Source: Streptomyces sp. R44 (lineage in GTDB: Bacteria > Actinomycetota > Actinomycetes > Streptomycetales > Streptomycetaceae). From it: a stretch of 64,000 nt of DNA. The notes beneath the pieces are model-generated. The model had not been told where the DNA came from. It ran no database searches and saw only the letters and a list, made by a program, of their open reading frames with translations. Position numbers and translations under genes: made by a program. Position 1 is the first letter of the stretch, and each line of letters starts with the position of its first letter. Below are positions 25,568-33,503 of the stretch, one piece after another. The stretch covers positions 7,410,501 to 7,474,500 of the forward strand of contig NZ_CP163444.1 of NCBI RefSeq assembly GCF_041053105.1. The letters run 5' to 3'.

Positions 25568-27406
25568 ATGTCCGCTCTGACCACCGAGAACGGGGCCGCG
25601 CCCGTCGCTGAGGAGCCCCCGGATACCGGTGCGCGCCACAAGCTGACCGCCGTCACCGGGCTCGCCGCGCTGTCGCTCGACGCGATGGCTTCGGTGGCGT
25701 ACGGCCCCGAGGCCATCGTCCTCGTCCTCGCGGCGGCCGGCGGCTACGGCCTCGGGTTCACCCTGCCCGTCACGCTGGCCATCGCGGGCCTCCTCGGCGT
25801 GCTCGTGGCCTCGTACCGGCAGGTCATCGCGGCGTTCCCGGACGGTGGTGGGTCGTACGCGGTCGCCAAGACGCACCTGGGCTGCCGGACGAGCCTCGTG
25901 GCCGCCGGCTCCCTGGTCCTGGACTACGTGCTGAACGTGGCCGTGGCCGTGACGGCCGGTGTCGCCGCCCTCACCTCCGCCTTCCCCGAGCTGTACGGGG
26001 ACCGGCTGGCGATCTGCCTCGGCGTCCTCGTCCTGATCACCGCCGTGAATCTGCGAGGGATCGTCGACTCGGCGCGCGCGTTCATCCTCCCGACTGCCGT
26101 CTTCATCGGCGCGATCCTGGTGCTGATCGTCGTGGGCCTGTTCCGCGACGCGCCCGTCTCCACGGCTGCCTCGGACGGCCACGCCTCCGTCCTCGCCGAC
26201 AACGCCACCACCGTCGGCACCCTGCTGCTGCTCAAGGCGTTCGCCTCTGGCTGCTCGGCGCTCACCGGCGTGGAGGCGATAGCGAACGCGGTGCCGTCCT
26301 TCCGCGCCCCCGCCGCCCGACGCGCCATGCGCGCCGAGATCGCGCTCGGCGCGCTGCTCGGCGTGATGCTGATCGGCCTGTCCGTACTGATCTCCCGCTT
26401 CGGCCTCCAGCCGGTCGAAGGGGTCACCGTCCTCGCCCAGCTCGCCGACGCCTCCCTCGGCCACAACTGGGCCTTCTACGTCATCCAGTTCGCCACCATG
26501 GTGCTGCTGGCCCTGTCCGCGAACACCTCCTTCGGCGGACTGCCCGTCCTGCTGAAACTCCTCGCCCGCGACAACTACCTGCCGCACGTCTTCGGCCTCA
26601 AGGCCGACCGGCAGGTCCACCGCCACGGCGTCGTCTGGCTGGCGGTCGTCTCCGCCGCCCTCCTCGTCTTCTCCGGCGGCGACACCAACACCCTCGTCCC
26701 GCTCTTCGCGATCGGCGTCTTCGTCGGCTTCACCATCGCCCAGACCGGCATGGTGCTGCACTGGCGCCAGGAGAGAGGACCCAAGTGGGCGGCAAAGGCC
26801 CTGCTCAACGGTCTCGGCGCGGTCCTCACGGGCGTGTCGGCGGTGGTCGTCACCGCCACCAAGTTCCACGACGGGGCCTGGCTGATCGTCATCGCGCTGC
26901 CCCTGCTCGTCGCCCTCTTCGAGGCCGTCCACCGCGCGTACGGGAAGATCGGTGAGCGTCTCGGCGTCGGCCGGATCCCGGAGGCCCCGCACCGTGAGCG
27001 CTCCCTCGTTCTGGTCCCCGTCTCCTCCCTGACCCGCGTCACCAGCGAGGCGCTGACCGCGGCCGTCTCCCTCGGCGACGAGGTCCGCGCCCTCACCGTC
27101 TGCCACCCGGACCCCGAGGACCTGGCGGCCACCGAGGCCCTCGAACGGGACTGGGCCCTGTGGAACCCCGGTGTTCCTCTCGTACGGCTCCCCTCCGAGC
27201 GCCGCTCCCTCGGCCGGCCCATCACCGCCTACGTACGCGACCTGCGGGCGGCCGAACCGGGGACCCGGGTCACCGTCCTCATCCCGGAGGCCGAACCCGA
27301 GCGCCTGTGGCAGCGGGCCCTGCAGAACCAGCGGGGCGCGGTCGTCGCCCACGCCGTCCGCCGCGACACGAACGCCGTCGTCTGCCGGCTCCGCTTCCGC
27401 TGCTGA
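25568..27406 (+). CDS. kimA: KimA-type high-affinity potassium transporter
   Basis: This 612-residue protein aligns along its length with Bacillus KimA (YdaO), a KUP-family K+/H+ symporter of the APC superfamily. Recognisable parts are LSLDAMASVAYGPEAIV (TM1, with the ion-site Asp and Tyr), SYRQVIAAFPDGGGSYAVAK, GSLVLDYVLNVAVAVTAG, LLKAFASGCSALTGVEAI, ANTSFGGLPVLL and FAIGVFVGFTIAQTGM. It ends in a cytoplasmic USP-like domain from about residue 475, beginning SLVLVPVSSLTRVT, as in KimA. It should import K+ at low external concentration. GAAGGAGA precedes the ATG, and the diverged 11/32 operator is upstream. A 14-bp hairpin follows. Confidence 0.88.
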   Translation: MSALTTENGAAPVAEEPPDTGARHKLTAVTGLAALSLDAMASVAYGPEAIVLVLAAAGGYGLGFTLPVTLAIAGLLGVLVASYRQVIAAFPDGGGSYAVAKTHLGCRTSLVAAGSLVLDYVLNVAVAVTAGVAALTSAFPELYGDRLAICLGVLVLITAVNLRGIVDSARAFILPTAVFIGAILVLIVVGLFRDAPVSTAASDGHASVLADNATTVGTLLLLKAFASGCSALTGVEAIANAVPSFRAPAARRAMRAEIALGALLGVMLIGLSVLISRFGLQPVEGVTVLAQLADASLGHNWAFYVIQFATMVLLALSANTSFGGLPVLLKLLARDNYLPHVFGLKADRQVHRHGVVWLAVVSAALLVFSGGDTNTLVPLFAIGVFVGFTIAQTGMVLHWRQERGPKWAAKALLNGLGAVLTGVSAVVVTATKFHDGAWLIVIALPLLVALFEAVHRAYGKIGERLGVGRIPEAPHRERSLVLVPVSSLTRVTSEALTAAVSLGDEVRALTVCHPDPEDLAATEALERDWALWNPGVPLVRLPSERRSLGRPITAYVRDLRAAEPGTRVTVLIPEAEPERLWQRALQNQRGAVVAHAVRRDTNAVVCRLRFRC

Positions 27407-27410
27407 CCCT

Positions 27411-27470
27411 CGTCAGGGATCCGTCAAAGACTCCTCCGCCCGGTGCCATCCACGCCGCACCGGGCGGAGG
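27411..27470 (+). terminator. kimA terminator preceded by a CGTCA direct repeat
   Basis: CCTCCGCCCGGTGC (27433-27446) pairs perfectly with GCACCGGGCGGAGG (27457-27470), a 14-bp stem with a 10-base loop. Between it and the kimA stop codon lies one 11-bp direct repeat, CGTCAGG (27411) and CGTCAAA (27422), oriented toward the next gene at 27518. Confidence 0.8.
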
Positions 27471-27517
27471 CTTGAGGTGTCGGGGGCAGTGGGGGACTGG
27501 ATCTTGCGAGGTGGATC

Positions 27518-28276
27518 ATGAGGATTCCGCTTCGGGACACGGCCGCTGTCGCCGCCGGAGCCCTGGCGCCGTTCGCCACGGCTCTCGTGCTGATGCCGCT
27601 GCGGACCTCCGTCACGCACACCAATCTCGCGCTGCTGCTCGTCGTCGTGGTCGTCGCCGTGTCGGCCTTCGGCAACCGGTTCGCCGGCGCGCTCGCCGCC
27701 CTTTCCGCGGCCGCCTGGTTCGACTTCTTCCACACCGAGCCGTACCAGAGCTTCCACATCCGGGACCGGGCCGACATCGAGACCGCCGTCCTGCTTCTGG
27801 TCGTCGGTCTGATCGTGTCCCAACTGGCCGTGCGCGGACGGACGATGCGGCGGGTCGCGGTCATGGACGCCATGCATCTGGAGAGGTTGCACGGCACCAC
27901 CCGTCTGGCCCGATCCGGCACCTCGTCCTCCGACGATGTCGTCCGACGGGTGCGGGAGGAGCTCATCGAGGCCCTCGAGCTGCGAGGGTGCCGTTTCGAG
28001 TACGGCGCGCTCATCGGGCGTCCGCCACGGCTCGACCCGGACGGGACGGTGAGGGTGGACGGCTGGATCTGGGACCTGGAGCGGCAGGGCTGGCCGGACG
28101 GCGAGATCGAACTGCGCGCCATCGCCCACGGCCGGTACCAGGGCCGCTTCCTGCTGACCCCCGAACCCGGCTCCGTACCACCGCCTCTTGAGGCGCGCCT
28201 GGTCGCCGCAGACCTCGCGGCGCAGGCCGCCGCCGCGCTGGACGACGATGCGGTCAGTGCAGGCCCGAGATCCTGA
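27518..28276 (+). CDS. Stand-alone DUF4118 (KdpD membrane-module) protein
   Basis: This 252-residue protein has the four-helix DUF4118 module of KdpD (residues 7-105, including FAGALAALSAAAWFDFFHTEPYQSFHI and ETAVLLLVVGLIVSQLAVRGR), followed by a short alpha/beta region instead of GAF, HisKA and HATPase domains. It thus has a sensor's membrane part but no kinase. It may sense turgor or modulate the full-length KdpD proteins, which is inference. GAGGTGG precedes the ATG. Its 3' end overlaps the convergent gene by 23 bases. Confidence 0.75.
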   Translation: MRIPLRDTAAVAAGALAPFATALVLMPLRTSVTHTNLALLLVVVVVAVSAFGNRFAGALAALSAAAWFDFFHTEPYQSFHIRDRADIETAVLLLVVGLIVSQLAVRGRTMRRVAVMDAMHLERLHGTTRLARSGTSSSDDVVRRVREELIEALELRGCRFEYGALIGRPPRLDPDGTVRVDGWIWDLERQGWPDGEIELRAIAHGRYQGRFLLTPEPGSVPPPLEARLVAADLAAQAAAALDDDAVSAGPRS

Positions 28277-28790
28277 AGACGGAGTGGGCGGTGTCCCGTT
28301 CGACACGGTCCTTGAGCCGGTCGAGGTCCCGTACACCGTCCTTGAGGGTGCCGTTCTCGTAGGAGGCCCTCGCGTCGGCTTCCCAAAGCAGCCAGAGAGC
28401 CGGATTGGCGAGGAGAATGCGTACGTCGATCTGGGTCCGGCCGCCCTCCATGTCGGTCATGACGAGACGCTGCTCGATCCCGTCAGGCCAGCTGATGGTC
28501 GTGAGCCGGTCGGTGCGTACGACCGTCCGGGTCCACAGGGTCCGGACGGTCAGGCTGCCCGGTGCCGCGGTGACCCTGGCGGGCAGCAGGATTACGAAGA
28601 GCGCGACGGCCAGCGCGATCCACAACAGCGCGCTCGACAGGGTCAGGCCGTCGTCCCCGGCGTCCACGCTCAGTGACACGGTCAGCAGGAGGCCGGCGCA
28701 GCCGAAGGCGGCCCAGGCCTCGCCGGCCCACGCGCCGTCGTGAACGGTACGGCCGACTGGCTCCGACCGAGGGGCGAATCGTGACTCCAT
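28254..28790 (-). CDS. Two-helix membrane protein with PH-like domain, hypothetical
   Basis: This 178-residue protein has two hydrophobic helices (EAWAAFGCAGLLLTVSLSV and SSALLWIALAVALFVILL, residues 25-75) followed by a beta-rich domain (GSLTVRTLWTRTVVRTDRLTTISW, RLVMTDMEGGRTQIDVR) that resembles bacterial PH domains of the bPH family. Function is unknown. The ATG at 28790 gives MESRFAPRSEP. The 11/32-bp K+-island operator lies 53 bases upstream in the correct orientation, so it is likely part of that regulon. Confidence 0.7.
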   Translation of the reverse strand: MESRFAPRSEPVGRTVHDGAWAGEAWAAFGCAGLLLTVSLSVDAGDDGLTLSSALLWIALAVALFVILLPARVTAAPGSLTVRTLWTRTVVRTDRLTTISWPDGIEQRLVMTDMEGGRTQIDVRILLANPALWLLWEADARASYENGTLKDGVRDLDRLKDRVERDTAHSVFRISGLH

Positions 28791-28842
28791 GGCACGGACG
28801 CTAGAACCATGACCGGCCCCGGCCGGTCTCCGCCGCTCCGTC

Positions 28843-28892
28843 TTGACGGGGTACTTATGCGGCCTCCGCCGACCTTGACGCGCCGCTGACGG
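28843..28892 (-). promoter_or_regulatory. K+-island-type operator, minus orientation
   Basis: Read on the plus strand, TTGACGG (28843), CTTATGC (28854), TTGACGC (28875) and CTGACGG (28886) are the complements of four CGTCAAG-like half sites with exact 11/32-bp geometry. Most of it lies inside the 3' end of the GNAT gene and points toward the PH-like membrane gene at 28790. Confidence 0.65.
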
Positions 28893-29634
28893 GACCGGCG
28901 ATGTGATGGACGTATTCGCGGGTGAGGCGGAAGCCGGCGGTCCAGGCGAGGAGGCGGCTCGGACGGTTGTCGCGGGAACAGCTCCAGCTGGCGCGGTGGC
29001 TGCGGGCCGCGATGTCGGTCGTAAGGCCGGTGACGCAGGCGAGGGCCAGGTGCTGCCGGCGTTCGTCCGGAGCGGTGGCGCAGGCGACGTCTTCGTACCG
29101 GCTGCCGAGGAAGCGTGTGGAGGCGACGGCGAGCACGCGGCCGCGGCGGAACGCGGCCCAGGCCGCACCGGAGGCGGCGAGGGCGGCGGGGCCGTCCCAG
29201 GTGCCGTGGATCCAGGCCATGGAGGGATCGAGCGCCGAGAGCGCCGGGGCGTCCTCAGGGGCGAGCCTGCGGACGGTCACGCCACGGGGGACACGGGGTG
29301 TGACGGCCTCCGCCCGGTGGACGTAGAGCATCCGCTCCCACGGGACCAGTTGCTCGAAGGCGGCGCCGAGGGCGGGGAGGAAGCGGTCCGCCGCCTCGAT
29401 GCAGTGCCCGGCGAGCGCGGCCAGCTCCCCGGGGGCCACGGCGGTGGGATCGCCGGCGAGGAGGGCGTGGTCGCCGCAGGAGACCGCCACCACGCGCGGC
29501 CGGTCGGCCCGGTCGGTCCACCACTGTCCGTGTCCGGTGGCGAGCACGTGCTCGGCGAGAGCCGCGGTGCCGGGAGCGGCGGAGGGGAACGCCCGGGCGG
29601 AGGCGGGAGGCTGATGGGACGGGTGCGGGATCAC
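28855..29634 (-). CDS. GNAT family N-acetyltransferase
   Basis: This 259-residue protein has a C-terminal GNAT acetyltransferase fold: VTVRRLAPEDAPALSAL opens the domain, GRVLAVASTRFLGSRYEDVACATAPDERRQHLA is the acetyl-CoA-binding region (R-R-x-x-L-A form), and CSRDNRPSRLLAWTAGFRLTREYVHHI closes it. The N-terminal 110 residues form an ancillary domain, as in other actinobacterial GNATs with ligand-binding halves. Substrate unknown. AGGAGCTCCT precedes the GTG at 29634. Confidence 0.82.
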   Translation of the reverse strand: MIPHPSHQPPASARAFPSAAPGTAALAEHVLATGHGQWWTDRADRPRVVAVSCGDHALLAGDPTAVAPGELAALAGHCIEAADRFLPALGAAFEQLVPWERMLYVHRAEAVTPRVPRGVTVRRLAPEDAPALSALDPSMAWIHGTWDGPAALAASGAAWAAFRRGRVLAVASTRFLGSRYEDVACATAPDERRQHLALACVTGLTTDIAARSHRASWSCSRDNRPSRLLAWTAGFRLTREYVHHIAGPVSGASRSAEAA

Positions 29635-29660
29635 AGGAGCTCCTGGTACGGAACGGGGAA

Positions 29661-29688
29661 GGGGGCGGCCCGGGTGCGGGCCGCCCCC
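29661..29688 (-). terminator. Terminator of the SDR-bL37 operon
   Basis: GGGGGCGGCCCG (29661-29672) pairs perfectly with CGGGCCGCCCCC (29677-29688) around GGTG, nine bases past the bL37 stop codon. It separates bL37 from the GNAT gene downstream. Confidence 0.8.
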
Positions 29689-29696
29689 CGGGGGGT

Positions 29697-29774
29697 TCAG
29701 CGGGCGCCGGCCCTGCGGCCGTGGTTCGCCTTCTTCTTGCGGCGGTCCTTCTTCTTGCGGGCGCGCTTGGACAT
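29697..29774 (-). CDS. Ribosomal protein bL37-like (AURKAIP1/COX24 domain), 25 residues
   Basis: This tiny, extremely basic protein MSKRARKKKDRRKKKANH-GRRAGAR matches the actinobacterial bL37 (AURKAIP1/COX24-domain) ribosomal proteins of about 24 residues, which bind rRNA in the large subunit. Basic residues make up more than half of it, and the KKKANHGRR core is diagnostic. It starts 14 bases after the SDR gene's stop and has GGGAT-GG-type purines before its ATG, so it is probably cotranscribed. Streptomyces genomes often carry two paralogs, which cannot be checked here. Confidence 0.85.
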   Translation of the reverse strand: MSKRARKKKDRRKKKANHGRRAGAR

Positions 29775-29788
29775 GTCCCGGATCCCTC

Positions 29789-30595
29789 TCAGGCGTTCTG
29801 GCCGACGAGGAGGTCGGCGAGCTTGGCGAGGCGCTTGACGGTGCGGGCCTCGGAGGCGGCGGGCGCGGGGGCGACGCGCTGGTCGCGGTCGTAGTAGGCG
29901 CCGTTGACGATCTCGACGGCCGGGTCGCAGAGCCGTACGACATGGGCCGCGCCCTCGGCCGGTGACACGCCCTCGTGGGCGTAGAGGGGGAGGAGGCTGG
30001 TGGTGCAGATGCCGGGGTGGACGGAGACGGCGGTGACGCGTGGGTCCGCGGCGAAGACGGTCAGGGCCAGCTGGGACTGTGCGTAGGCGGCGAGGCGCGA
30101 GTAGCGGCGCACCCGGTTGGGGTCGTTCCACTGGATGGAGCCCGTGCGGTGCAGGGAGGAGGAGACGTTCACGACCCGCCCGCCCGCGCCGCCGGTGAGC
30201 GCCGGCTCCAGAAGGTGCGTGAGCAGGTAGTGGGCGAGGAAGTTGACCTGGAACGCGATCTCGTTGCCGTCGACCGTGACGGTGTGGCGCTCGGGCGCGG
30301 CCAGGCCCGCGTTGTTGACGAGGATGTCGAGGCGCGGGTGCTCGGCCAGGACCCGGGCCGCGAGGTGCTCGACCTCCTCCAGGCGGGTGAAGTCCGCGCC
30401 GAGCGGGCAGAGCCGGGACCCGTCGACGTCGGCGAGGGTCACGAGCCGGTCGGTGGCGGCGTGGGCCTCCTCGGCGGTGCGGCCGTGGACGAGCACCGTG
30501 GCGCCGCGCTCGGCGAGCAGCCGCGCGGTCTGGTAGCCGATGCCGGAGGTGGATCCGGTGACGAGAACGGTGCGTCCGGGCAGGGAAGAAGACAT
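29789..30595 (-). CDS. Short-chain dehydrogenase/reductase with altered catalytic motif
   Basis: This 268-residue SDR resembles retinol-dehydrogenase/WWOX-like types. Cofactor motif TGSTSGIG and structural NNAG are intact, and GGRVVNVSSSLH contains the catalytic serine region. The catalytic YxxxK is replaced: the segment reads AYAQSQLALT, so the lysine is glutamine. Loss of this lysine usually cripples SDR catalysis, suggesting altered chemistry or a non-enzymatic role. The ATG at 30595 gives MSSSLPGRTVLVTGS; an upstream ATG at 30658 would add 21 unlikely residues. It is probably cotranscribed with bL37. Confidence 0.87.
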   Translation of the reverse strand: MSSSLPGRTVLVTGSTSGIGYQTARLLAERGATVLVHGRTAEEAHAATDRLVTLADVDGSRLCPLGADFTRLEEVEHLAARVLAEHPRLDILVNNAGLAAPERHTVTVDGNEIAFQVNFLAHYLLTHLLEPALTGGAGGRVVNVSSSLHRTGSIQWNDPNRVRRYSRLAAYAQSQLALTVFAADPRVTAVSVHPGICTTSLLPLYAHEGVSPAEGAAHVVRLCDPAVEIVNGAYYDRDQRVAPAPAASEARTVKRLAKLADLLVGQNA

Positions 30596-30852
30596 GGTTC
30601 GTCCAGGGGTAGGTGAGGTGGTGGTACGAGAAAGGGGGCGCCGGACCGGTATGGTCACGGCGCCCCGAGGACTGCGGAGCGGTCGTCAGCGCGAGGCGGA
30701 CGGCTCCGGACAGCGGGGCGTGCGACACGGCGACGCCTGATGAGGCGGCCGGTCGAGCAGGGGCCACGCGCTGTTCATGACGTCCATCGAACCCCTGCCG
30801 CAGTCCCCGTGCAAGAAGAACGGTATTTCCCTTACGTCCTCCTGACGAAGGC

Positions 30853-33024
30853 TCACCCCAGGCCGGGAACGGTGGACACGAGCAGGTCGATGACCTTGAT
30901 GCCGAGGAAGGGCAGCACGAGTCCACCGAGGCCGTACACCAGCAGATTGCGCCTCAGTAGGTCGTGCGCGGAGGCCGGCCGGTAGCGGACCCCGCGCAAC
31001 GCCAGCGGGATGAGCGCCACGATGATCAGGGCGTTGAAGATGATGGCCGAGGTGATGGCCGAGGTCGGGCTGTGCAGCCCCATGATGTTCAGCGCTTCCA
31101 GCCCCGGGTACGCGCCCGTGAACATCGCCGGGATGATCGCGAAGTACTTCGCCACGTCGTTCGTGATCGAGAAGGTCGTCAACGCGCCCCGTGTGATGAG
31201 GAGTTGCTTGCCGATCTCGACGATCTCGATGAGCTTGGTCGGGTTGGAGTCGAGGTCGACCATGTTGCCGGCCTCCTTCGCGGCCGACGTGCCCGTGTTC
31301 ATCGCGACACCGACGTCGGCCTGCGCCAGGGCAGGGGCGTCGTTCGTGCCGTCACCGGTCATCGCGACCAGCTTCCCGCCCTCCTGCTCCTTCCTGATGA
31401 GGGCGAGCTTGTCCTCGGGCGTGGCTTCGGCGAGGAAGTCGTCGACCCCGGCCTCATGCGCGATCGCCCTGGCGGTGAGCGGGTTGTCGCCGGTGATCAT
31501 CACCGTACGGATGCCCATGCGGCGCAGCTCCGCGAACCGCTCCTTGATGCCGTCCTTGACGACGTCCTTGAGGTGGACGATGCCGAGGACGCGGGGGCCG
31601 TCCCAGTCGTTGACGGCGACCAGGAGCGGGGTGCCGCCGGCCGCCGAGATCTGGTCGCTCCAGGCGCGCGCCTCGCCCGGCACCGTACCCCCGTACATCT
31701 CGACCCACGCGATGACCTGCGCCGTCGCGCCCTTGCGGATGTGGCAGACGGCCCCGTTGTCCCAGCGCAGGTCGATGCCGCTCATCCGGGTCTGTGCGCT
31801 GAACTCGACGAACCGGGCGTTCGCCAACTCGCCTTCGGCCGGGGCCCGCAGTCCGTACCGCTCCTTCGCGAGCACCACCACCGACCGGCCCTCGGGTGTC
31901 TCGTCGGCGAGCGAGGCCAGCTGCGCGGCGTTCGCGAGCTGGGCCTCCTCGATCCCCGGCAGCGGGATGAAGTCGGCGGCTTCACGGTTGCCGAGGGTGA
32001 TGGTGCCGGTCTTGTCGAGGAGGAGCGTGGTGATGTCGCCCGCGGCCTCGACCGCGCGTCCCGACATGGCGAGGACGTTGCGCTGGACGAGCCGGTCCAT
32101 GCCGGCGATGCCGATCGCCGAGAGCAGCGCACCGATGGTCGTCGGGATCAGTGTCACGAGCAGGGCGACGAGGACGGTGGTGGAGGGGGCGGCTCCGGCA
32201 TAGGTGGCCATGGGCTGGATCGCGACGACGACCAGGACGAAGACGACGGTGAGCGCCGCGAGCAGGATGTTCAGCGCGATCTCGCTCGGTGTCTTCTGCC
32301 GGGAGGCGCCCTCGACCAAGGCGATCATCCGGTCCATGAAGGAATGGCCCGGGCGGGACGTGACCCGTACGACGATCCGGTCCGACAGCACCGTCGTCCC
32401 GCCCGTCACTCCGGTCCGGTCGCCGCCCGACTCGCGGACGACCGGGGCGGATTCGCCGGTGACGGCGGACTCGTCGACCGCCGCGACCCCGTCGACGACG
32501 TCGCCGTCGGCCGGGATCAGCTCGCCCGCCTCGACGAGCACGAAGTCGAACAGCCGGAGGTCGGTCGCGGCGACGGCCTCCGTCTCGGCCCGGTCGAGGT
32601 CCATGCCGTAGCGCCAGTGCCTCAGCCGCAGCGCCACCGTGTCCGTACGCGCCTTGCGCAGGGACTCGGCCTGCGCCTTGCCGCGGCCCTCCGCGACGGC
32701 CTCGGCGAGGTTGGCGAAGATCACCGTCAGCCACAGCCAGACGCTGATCACCCAGGTGAACACGGATGGGTCGAACACCGCCGACAGGGTCGTGAGCACC
32801 GAACCGACCCCGACGACGAACAGCACCGGATTGCGCACCAGGGCCCGTGGATGCAGCTTGCGCACCGCTTCCGGGAAGCACTTCACGAGCTGTACGGGGT
32901 CGAGCAGCTCACTCCGTTCGGAGCGCCGTCGCTTCGGCGCGGGGGCCGGGAAGCGGGGCGGCGCCTGCGGGGCGGACGGCGTCGGGGGAGTGGAGGGCGC
33001 CCGGTGGGGCGCGCGGGATTGCAT
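30853..33024 (-). CDS. kdpB: Orphan KdpB: potassium-transporting P-type ATPase catalytic subunit
   Basis: This 723-residue protein closely resembles KdpB at 41866-44004. It has all P-type ATPase motifs: TGES, the phosphorylated Asp337 in [24 protein letters not shown] and [21 protein letters not shown], and complete membrane segments. The first 35 residues are a Pro/Arg-rich extension. KdpB normally works only in a complex with KdpA, KdpC and KdpF, yet none is adjacent. It may pair with KdpA/KdpC from the operon 7 kb away, form an alternative pump, or be regulatory. It is divergent from the 33504 gene and shares its operator-rich region. Confidence 0.9.
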   Translation of the reverse strand: MQSRAPHRAPSTPPTPSAPQAPPRFPAPAPKRRRSERSELLDPVQLVKCFPEAVRKLHPRALVRNPVLFVVGVGSVLTTLSAVFDPSVFTWVISVWLWLTVIFANLAEAVAEGRGKAQAESLRKARTDTVALRLRHWRYGMDLDRAETEAVAATDLRLFDFVLVEAGELIPADGDVVDGVAAVDESAVTGESAPVVRESGGDRTGVTGGTTVLSDRIVVRVTSRPGHSFMDRMIALVEGASRQKTPSEIALNILLAALTVVFVLVVVAIQPMATYAGAAPSTTVLVALLVTLIPTTIGALLSAIGIAGMDRLVQRNVLAMSGRAVEAAGDITTLLLDKTGTITLGNREAADFIPLPGIEEAQLANAAQLASLADETPEGRSVVVLAKERYGLRAPAEGELANARFVEFSAQTRMSGIDLRWDNGAVCHIRKGATAQVIAWVEMYGGTVPGEARAWSDQISAAGGTPLLVAVNDWDGPRVLGIVHLKDVVKDGIKERFAELRRMGIRTVMITGDNPLTARAIAHEAGVDDFLAEATPEDKLALIRKEQEGGKLVAMTGDGTNDAPALAQADVGVAMNTGTSAAKEAGNMVDLDSNPTKLIEIVEIGKQLLITRGALTTFSITNDVAKYFAIIPAMFTGAYPGLEALNIMGLHSPTSAITSAIIFNALIIVALIPLALRGVRYRPASAHDLLRRNLLVYGLGGLVLPFLGIKVIDLLVSTVPGLG

Positions 33025-33334
33025 CGCGGGAGACCTTCTGGATGAGCCCGGCCCCGCCCGATCGGCGCCGGCCGGGAGAGCACGGCAGGGCCGTCCTCGT
33101 CCGCGTCCCGTGGGTGCACAGGGGTTCCCGGCAGGGGGGGATCCCCGGCGCCCACAGGACGGCTGCGGACGGACAGCGACGCTCGTGGTGCGGGGGCACG
33201 GCAGCCGGATGGGAGGGGGTGCCGTGCCCCCGCGGTCCGGGGACGATCAGGCCACTGACGTCCGCGGCCCGGTGAGCGACCGAGAAGAAAACTAGGCCAC
33301 CCTGCGAGGCGCGAGCATCATCGGAACGCCCGAA

Positions 33335-33416
33335 TTGACGGCCCCCTGACGGACGTTGGCCCCGGCCGTCAAGGGCCCGTCAATTCGGAAGGCAGCAGCG
33401 TCAGGGCCGCGTCAAC
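33335..33416. promoter_or_regulatory. Bidirectional K+-island operator cluster between orphan kdpB and a membrane gene
   Basis: Pairs CGTCAAG (33367)/CGTCAAT (33378) and CGTCAGG (33399)/CGTCAAC (33410) have the exact 11/32-bp geometry toward the 33504 gene. Facing the other way, TTGACGG (33335) and CTGACGG (33346) form one 11-bp pair toward the orphan kdpB. Together they create a palindrome (GAATTGACGG at 33333 with CCGTCAATTC at 33377). A CAGACT -10-like element is at 33445. The rest of the 479-base gap (33025-33334) shows nothing I recognise beyond GC-rich inverted repeats. Confidence 0.7.
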
Positions 33417-33503
33417 GCCGTCGGACCGTGGCCGAAACGAACCCCAGACTCCTCACCACGGGGGATCGGACAACCGTCCGAGGTGTGAGGGTGGGAGGGA
33501 AGC

